This document shows positions 59,601 through 64,000 of a stretch of DNA of 64,000 nucleotides, piece by piece. The translations under genes were made by a program, and so were the position numbers. This DNA is from Arthrobacter sp. 18067. Lineage in GTDB: Bacteria > Actinomycetota > Actinomycetes > Actinomycetales > Micrococcaceae. Positions within the stretch are counted from its first letter, which is position 1. Each line of letters begins with the position of its first letter. Below the pieces are notes generated by a model, which saw nothing but the letters and a program-made list of their open reading frames with translations, did not search any database and was not told where the DNA came from. Where the stretch lies: the NCBI RefSeq assembly GCF_902706295.1, contig NZ_CACSJJ010000011.1:62001-126000 (forward strand), written 5' to 3'.

Positions 59601-61635
59601 GGAAATGGAGTTGCAGCGGCTGGCTGCTGACAGGCGCGTGCGTGGGATGGAGGGCGTCGCTGATCTTCTGCGACTCCTCGGTCCGCTCAGCGTTGAGGAA
59701 GTGGCGGAACGGCTGGAAGGGGTGCCGCAGACTGAGCTCGACGGCGCAGAACACGTGGAGGAAGTCCCGCCGTCCGCGCCGCCAGGCACGGTCACCGATG
59801 CCGGATCCCACCTCGCCGCCCTCCAGAAAGCCAACCGTGCCCTGAAAGTCACCATCGGCGGCGTCGAACGTTTTGCTGCCATTGAGGACGCGGCCCGGCT
59901 GCGCGACGCCATCGGCGTTCCGTTGCCCATGGGTGTGCCGCTGGCCTTTATCGAGCCGGTCCATGATCCGCTGGGCGACCTCGTTTCACGCTATGCCCGC
60001 ACGCACGGGCCTTTCACGGCATCGGAAGCTGCGACCAGGCTGGGCCTTGGCGTCGCCGTCGTCAATACTGCGCTGAAACGCCTTGCCGGGGATGGTCGAG
60101 TAGTTGAGGGCGAGTTCCGTCCGCACGCTGTCGCCGCTGAGGCCACGGCTGAGGGCGCAGATCCCGAGCTCATGACGCTGGAGGCCCCGCCGTCCAGCGA
60201 GTGGTGCGATGCCGAGGTCCTGAGAAAGCTGCGGCGTCGTTCTCTTGCTGCGCTCCGGGCCGAAGTGGAACCCGTGGACACCGCCGCTTACGGTCGGTTC
60301 CTGCCGGCCTGGCAAAACGTCACCGCGCCCGGCAAGTCCAGGAGCCAGGCGTTGCGCGGCCTGGACGGCATCATCACGGCCGTGGACCAACTCTCCGGCG
60401 TACCAATCCCCGCATCAGCCTGGGAGCCGTTGGTGCTGGCGAGCCGGGTGGCGGACTACAAACCGGCCATGCTCGACGAACTGATGGCTGCCGGCGAGCT
60501 CCTCTGGTCCGGGGCGGGATCTTTGCCAGGGAACGACGGCTGGATCAGCCTTCACGTGGCCGATTCCGCTGAGCTGACGCTCAACCCCTCCCCCGACTTC
60601 GAACCCGGCGATGCCCAACAGCGGCTCTTGCAGCATTTCGGCGCGGGTGGTGGCTATTTCTTCCGGCAACTCACGGACGTGGCAGGCGGTATGGATTCGG
60701 TGTTGAGCGACGACGCCGTGGTGACTGCGCTCTGGGACCTCGTCTGGGCCGGCCGGGTAACGGGAGATACTTTCGCTCCCGTGCGTGCCATGATCGCCGG
60801 CGGTAAAACCGCCCACCGGCAGGTGGCCAAGGCACCGAGGGCGCGGGCTCCGCGCCTCAGCAGGCTGGGCCGCTCGCATGGAACAGGCCTTCTGGGCTCA
60901 CCCGGACTCACTGGGGGCCGCTACGGCTCAGTCTCAAGCGGTATTGCCCCAGCACCGCCGTCGGCTGTGGGCCGCTGGTCCGCCTTGCCTGCACCGGAAC
61001 TGGACCCTACCATCCATGCCCGAGGGACGGCTGAACTGCTGCTGGACAGGTACGGCGTGGTGACCCGTGGCTCTGTCATGGCCGAGAACATCATCGGCGG
61101 CTTCGGGCTCATGTACAAAGTGCTAGCCCGGTTGGAAGAAGCCGGTCGGTGCCGCCGCGGCTACTTCATCGAGCATCTCGGGGCTGCCCAGTTCGCTGTC
61201 CCCGCGACGGTGGACAGGCTGAGATCGTTCACGGAGGATGCCCGTATTTCCAAGGCAGAGCCTTCGGCCTTGGCGCTTGCCGCAACAGATCCGGCCAACC
61301 CCTACGGCGCCGCCCTTCCTTGGCCTGCCTTGTCAGTCGACGCCGGGTCCGGGCACCGCCCGGGGCGGAAGGCCGGAGCGCTGGTGGTGATGGTCGACGG
61401 CGCGTTGGTCCTTTACGTTGAACGCGGCGGCAAGACGCTGCTCACTTTCAGCCAGGACGACGCCGTACTGACGCTTGCGGCCCAAGCCTTGGTGGATGTG
61501 GTGCGCCGCGGTGCCGTGGACAAGCTCTTCATGGAGAAGGTCAACGGACACGACCTCCTCGAAACCCCTATTGCCGTTGCCCTTGCGGCTGCCGGCGCCT
61601 ACTCCACTCCGAAGGGACTCCGGATCCGTGCCTGA
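56698..61635 (+). CDS. lhr: Lhr-family ATP-dependent helicase
   Basis: 1645 residues, full length for actinobacterial Lhr. The superfamily 2 core lies in residues 20-480: Walker A VVAPTGSGKTLAAFLWA, DEVH box IIIDEVHAV, motif III LSATVQP, and motif VI LQRVGRAGHQVG. Winged-helix, beta and Lhr C-terminal domains follow to the end (VDKLFMEKVNGHDLL). Lhr translocates on ssDNA and unwinds RNA-DNA hybrids in damage repair. ATG 56698 has GGAGG unusually close; GTG 56680 is an alternative. The stop overlaps the nei start. Confidence 0.95.
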   Translation: MQEPQASDGAISRFSQATREWFLGAFSEPTPAQDGAWNAISSGSHALVVAPTGSGKTLAAFLWALDRLHSTPSDALPGLESVPANGKGRARRPKTKTRVLYISPLKALGVDVERNLRAPLIGITQTAKRLGLPAPLVTVGVRSGDTTAADRRTLLTSPPDILITTPESLFLMLTSRARETLSEVDTIIIDEVHAVAGTKRGAHLAVSLERLDALLPKPAQRIGLSATVQPRELVAQFLAGQAPVEIVAPPSKKNWNLTVTVPVEDMSDLQGAAGAFDSGPASGLQPQASIWPHVEEQIVDLVLSKQSTIVFANSRRLSERLTARLNEIYAERQLMAVGGGDWAGPGTNPGVPASTATPAHMMAQAGSTTGADPVLARAHHGSVSKDQRAMIEDDLKSGRLRCVVATSSLELGIDMGAVDLVIQVESPPSVASGLQRVGRAGHQVGEISEGVLFPKHRADLLHTSVTVERMLSGQIERLSIPTNPLDILAQQTVAATALGSIDVEDWFSTVRRSAPFASLPRSAFEATLDLLAGRYPSDEFAELRPRIIWDRHAGTIEGRPGAQRLAVTSGGTIPDRGLFGVYIIGTEVEGSSSPGSTDGSEPTASARAAKGGRRVGELDEEMVYESRVGDVFALGATSWKIEDITHDRVLVSPAFGQPGKLPFWKGDSLGRPVDLGRALGAFIRELSAADEAPAMERCQASGLDAFAASNLLQYLREQKDATEIVPSDRTLVVERFHDELGDWRVVLHSPFGMPVHAPWALAVGQRLQQRYGLDGSAMAADDGIVLRVPMMEDEPPGAELFLFDPEELEQIVTAEVGGSALFASRFRECAARALLLPRQNPAKRQPLWQQRQRSAQLLDVARKYPSFPIVLETVRECLQDVYDLPALKDIAASVERRELRIVETTTQQPSPFAKSLLFGYVAQFLYEGDSPLAERRAAALALDSTLLNELLGRVELRELLDAAVIDSTEMELQRLAADRRVRGMEGVADLLRLLGPLSVEEVAERLEGVPQTELDGAEHVEEVPPSAPPGTVTDAGSHLAALQKANRALKVTIGGVERFAAIEDAARLRDAIGVPLPMGVPLAFIEPVHDPLGDLVSRYARTHGPFTASEAATRLGLGVAVVNTALKRLAGDGRVVEGEFRPHAVAAEATAEGADPELMTLEAPPSSEWCDAEVLRKLRRRSLAALRAEVEPVDTAAYGRFLPAWQNVTAPGKSRSQALRGLDGIITAVDQLSGVPIPASAWEPLVLASRVADYKPAMLDELMAAGELLWSGAGSLPGNDGWISLHVADSAELTLNPSPDFEPGDAQQRLLQHFGAGGGYFFRQLTDVAGGMDSVLSDDAVVTALWDLVWAGRVTGDTFAPVRAMIAGGKTAHRQVAKAPRARAPRLSRLGRSHGTGLLGSPGLTGGRYGSVSSGIAPAPPSAVGRWSALPAPELDPTIHARGTAELLLDRYGVVTRGSVMAENIIGGFGLMYKVLARLEEAGRCRRGYFIEHLGAAQFAVPATVDRLRSFTEDARISKAEPSALALAATDPANPYGAALPWPALSVDAGSGHRPGRKAGALVVMVDGALVLYVERGGKTLLTFSQDDAVLTLAAQALVDVVRRGAVDKLFMEKVNGHDLLETPIAVALAAAGAYSTPKGLRIRA

Positions 61636-62458
61636 AGGTGATTCCATTTGGCGCGCCGCCTCGCGTCTGAACGAGGCCTTGGCCGGGCAAACCATCACTG
61701 CCTCCGACTTCCGTGTGCCCCGTTTCGCCACCCTGAACCTGGCGGGGTGGACCATGACCGAAGTGGTCCCGCGGGGCAAGCACCTGCTGATGCGCCTGAC
61801 CGGCCCCGTGGACGAGGAACCTGGTGCCAGCAGCAAGCCCCGGGCCCTGACCATCCACTCCCATCTGAAGATGGAGGGCAACTGGATGATCTATCCGCCG
61901 GGTGGCCGCTGGACCAAGCCCGGCCACACAGCGCGGTGCGTGCTCCGCACAGCCTCGGCAGACGCCGTCGGATTCTCGCTGGGCATCCTGGAAGTCGTGC
62001 CCACCGCAGAGGAAGACAAGGTAGTGGGACACCTCGGGCCGGACCTGCTAGGCCCGGACTGGGACGAGGAAGAAGCCTTGCGCAGGCTGCAGACCGAGCC
62101 GGACGTCACCGTGGGCTTCGCACTGTTGGATCAGCGGAAGCTGGCAGGCATCGGCAACATCTACCGTTGCGAGGCGTGCTTCCTCTCCGGCATCCATCCC
62201 GCCTTGCCCCTCAGAGAAGTTCCCGATCTGGCCAAGACGGTCACCGACGCCAAACGCCTCCTCGGCGAAAACCTGGGTCCTGGACGGCGGACCACTCTTG
62301 GACCGCGTGCCATGAGGCCCGGGTACTGGGTTTACGGCAGGGAACGCCAACCGTGCAGACGATGCGGAACCACTGTTCGCCGCGGGCTTCTGGCGGCCCC
62401 GGACGGAACCGAGGAACGCGATATCTACTTCTGTCCGCGATGCCAGCCGGCCCCGTAA
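61628..62458 (+). CDS. nei: endonuclease VIII-like DNA glycosylase (Fpg/Nei)
   Basis: 276 residues from GTG 61628, overlapping lhr by eight bases. The mature N-terminus PEGDSIWRAA carries the catalytic Pro and Glu of Fpg/Nei bifunctional glycosylases. The middle contains the Lys loop and H2TH region (VTVGFALLDQRKLAGIGNIY). The C-terminal zinc finger has CRRCG and CPRC. It excises oxidised pyrimidines. Linked lhr-nei genes are a known actinobacterial arrangement. Confidence 0.95.
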   Translation: MPEGDSIWRAASRLNEALAGQTITASDFRVPRFATLNLAGWTMTEVVPRGKHLLMRLTGPVDEEPGASSKPRALTIHSHLKMEGNWMIYPPGGRWTKPGHTARCVLRTASADAVGFSLGILEVVPTAEEDKVVGHLGPDLLGPDWDEEEALRRLQTEPDVTVGFALLDQRKLAGIGNIYRCEACFLSGIHPALPLREVPDLAKTVTDAKRLLGENLGPGRRTTLGPRAMRPGYWVYGRERQPCRRCGTTVRRGLLAAPDGTEERDIYFCPRCQPAP

Positions 62459-62539
62459 TCACCCAGCCTCCCCAGCAGTTGTCCAACGGCCCGCGCACGG
62501 TTGTTCACCGCCGTCGGTCGCTTTTACGCCATCCTGCGG

Positions 62540-63169
62540 TCATGCGGCGGGCGCGGCCTCCACGACTTCCGTGGGGGCCGTTGCCTTGGCCTTTTCCGGC
62601 ACCATGAATTTTGGCAGCAAAACCTGAACGATCGGGCCAATAGCGAGGGCATACACAACGGTTCCGACGCCAACTGAGCCTCCCAACAGGAAGCCCACGG
62701 CCAGGACCACCACTTCGATTCCCGTGCGCACCAGCCTGACGGACCAACCAGTGCGGCGGACCAGGCCCGTCATCAGGCCGTCGCGGGCACCGGGACCGAG
62801 TCGGGCGCCGATGTAGCAAGCGGAGGCGATGCCGTTGAGGATTACGGCGCCGGCCAGCATGGCGATCTGTCCGCCGAGGTGGGAGAACGCCGGGATGAGC
62901 CATAGCCCAAGATCGGCAAAGAGCCCCACCAGGACAGCGTTGGCGATGGTTCCAATGCCCGGCATCTGCCGCAACGGAATCCAGAGCAGCAGGACGAGGA
63001 AGCTTACCGCGATGACCACGACGCCGATGCTGAAACCGGTCTTCTGGGACACGCCTTGGTGGAACACGTCCCAGGGGTCCAAGCCAAGGCCCGCCCGGAT
63101 GAACATGGCCAGGGAGATGCCATACATCGCGAGGCCGATCAGGAGTTGTGTGATTCTTCGGGTCATCAT
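62540..63169 (-). CDS. YczE-family membrane protein
   Basis: 209 residues from ATG 63169 (63166 is also possible), with GGAAG ten bases upstream. Five or six helices (LLIGLAMYGISLAMFIRAGL, IGVVVIAVSFLVLLLWIPL, VVVLAVGFLLGGSVGVGTVV). The GLGLDPWDVFHQG segment is the mark of the YczE/YitT-like group. It is divergent from a MocR-type regulator, as yczE and yczR are in Bacillus. Substrate unknown. Confidence 0.87.
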   Translation of the reverse strand: MMTRRITQLLIGLAMYGISLAMFIRAGLGLDPWDVFHQGVSQKTGFSIGVVVIAVSFLVLLLWIPLRQMPGIGTIANAVLVGLFADLGLWLIPAFSHLGGQIAMLAGAVILNGIASACYIGARLGPGARDGLMTGLVRRTGWSVRLVRTGIEVVVLAVGFLLGGSVGVGTVVYALAIGPIVQVLLPKFMVPEKAKATAPTEVVEAAPAA

Positions 63170-63198
63170 GGAGTACATCTTCCAAGGAAACTGGCCTT

Positions 63199-63223
63199 GT
63201 ATTCCATAGCCAGTTTGGAATAC
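63199..63223 (+). promoter_or_regulatory. candidate MocR operator in the divergent gap
   Basis: GTATTCCA (63199-63206) and TGGAATAC (63216-63223) form a perfect 8-9-8 inverted repeat. It overlaps a possible leaderless promoter of the MocR gene (TTGTAT 63197-63202, AATACT 63219-63224, ATG 63231). Confidence 0.68.
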
Positions 63224-63230
63224 TGGTCTT

Positions 63231-64000
63231 ATGTCCGGCTCATTGAATCCCACTGCACTCGCCCGTCTCATGGGCAAATGGAACTCCGGCGCCCTGCCCG
63301 CCTACCGCGAGCTGGCCGACGTCGTACGTTTGCTGGTGATGGATGGCCGCATCCCGCTGGACGTCGCACTGCCCAGCGAACGCGCGCTGGCGCAGACACT
63401 TGGCCTCAGTCGCACTACCGTCACCGCCGCGTATGCGAGCCTGCGCGAGCAGGGGTTCCTGACCGCCGGGCAGGGCAGCCGCGGCCGGACCTGCATCCCG
63501 CACCGCACTGCGCCGGTCAGCGCGCCCGGGCTCGCGGTTCCGGACGGATTGTTGGACCTTGCCTATGCGTCACTGCCAGCAGCAGGCGAGGTGGTGCATC
63601 GGGCGTTCGCGGACGCCCTGACCGAATTGCCTGCGCTCCTGCCGGGTTTTGGGTACGACGCCGTCGGAGTACCCGCCCTGCGTGAAGCCATCGCGGAAAA
63701 GTACACGGCCGAGGGCGTGCCCACTTCAGCTGGCCAGATCCTGGTCACTTCCGGTGCGCAGCACGCCCTCAACATCGTGCTGCGGACCCTGGCTGCAAAG
63801 CAGGACCGGGTCCTGGTGGAGCACCCCACCTATCCCAACGCACTGGATGCCATCCGTTCTGCCGGCTGCAAGCCGGTGCCGGTCGCTTTGCCCGCCGGCA
63901 CATCACCGGCCTGGGACATCGACGCGATGGTCGCCACCATGAATCAGCAACGCCCGGCCATGGCCTACCTCGTCCCCGATTTCCACAACCCCACGGGTCG
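63231..64000 (+). CDS. MocR/PdxR-type GntR-aminotransferase regulator (partial, 3' end beyond window)
   Basis: The first 256 residues are visible and the frame is open at the window end. Residues 20-85 form a GntR winged helix (LPSERALAQTLGLSRTTVTA). From residue 100 it is a fold type I aminotransferase-like domain (VTSGAQHALNIVLRTLAAKQ, EHPTYPNALDAIRSAG, YLVPDFHNPTG). The PLP Lys lies beyond the window. MocR proteins sense PLP or a PLP-amino acid adduct; here the probable target is the divergent YczE-type gene. Confidence 0.92.
   Translation, partial: MSGSLNPTALARLMGKWNSGALPAYRELADVVRLLVMDGRIPLDVALPSERALAQTLGLSRTTVTAAYASLREQGFLTAGQGSRGRTCIPHRTAPVSAPGLAVPDGLLDLAYASLPAAGEVVHRAFADALTELPALLPGFGYDAVGVPALREAIAEKYTAEGVPTSAGQILVTSGAQHALNIVLRTLAAKQDRVLVEHPTYPNALDAIRSAGCKPVPVALPAGTSPAWDIDAMVATMNQQRPAMAYLVPDFHNPTG

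Overview
This window looks like the chromosome of a high-GC actinobacterium of the Arthrobacter/Paenarthrobacter type (Micrococcaceae). The inference rests on high GC with frequent GTG/TTG starts, GTP-dependent PEP carboxykinase, a c-di-AMP riboswitch ahead of an Rpf/lysozyme-like cell-wall protein, an Lhr-Nei pair, IdeR/DtxR-like and CRP/GlxR-like sites, and several apparently leaderless promoters. No database search was possible; family names come from recognisable motifs and gene context.

Layout. 1-5 kb: the end of a phosphohexomutase, a small unknown protein, an nsrR-hmp nitric oxide module with a strong palindromic operator, convergent pckG, and tRNA-Arg(ACG). 5-14.4 kb: a sialic acid module made of a divergent FadR-type GntR regulator, a Dpp-type ABC transporter with a permease-ATPase fusion, NanA-, NanK- and NanE-like enzymes, and two candidate operators. 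14.4-17.4 kb: a DUF1801 protein, a sulfurtransferase bracketed by two hairpin repeats, and a flavin disulfide reductase-like protein. 17.4-21 kb: a three-gene operon of a degenerate ABC ATPase, a YhgE/Pip membrane protein and a TetR regulator, behind a perfect 20-bp palindrome. 21.8-32.6 kb: a divergent regulon (YtcJ/NfdA-like amidohydrolase, second Dpp-type ABC system and DAO-type oxidase on one side; TetR and aldehyde dehydrogenase on the other) that reads like uptake and stepwise oxidation of an amide or amine.

32.6-50.8 kb: an EamA exporter and LysR pair, a small protein behind a near-perfect iron box, a SixA-like phosphatase, an orphan OmpR-type DNA-binding protein, a two-component system with a DUF5666 neighbour, the riboswitch-controlled cell-wall protein, a glycosyltransferase, a TipA-like regulator, a PLP decarboxylase, upp and tadA sharing a 22-bp divergent gap, and an MDR dehydrogenase / PTPS-like / glycosyltransferase operon. 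50.9-53.7 kb: tRNA-Ser(CGA) followed by a visibly less GC-rich accessory stretch with two similar membrane proteins and two abutting gene remnants. 53.7-64 kb: an SRPBCC protein, a YcnI-like copper protein and neighbours, lhr-nei, and a YczE/MocR divergent pair cut by the window edge.

The most unusual non-genic signal is a set of three families of intergenic hairpin repeats, eight copies in all. One family has four copies (7760, 14916, 15869, 32574), one is a 66-bp hairpin with two copies (4893, 21721), and one has two copies (53593, 54263). In three places a repeat arm supplies the stop codon, and in one case the last residues, of the adjoining gene. One copy sits inside the nan operon just after the binding-protein gene, as REP elements do in malE-malF of E. 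coli.
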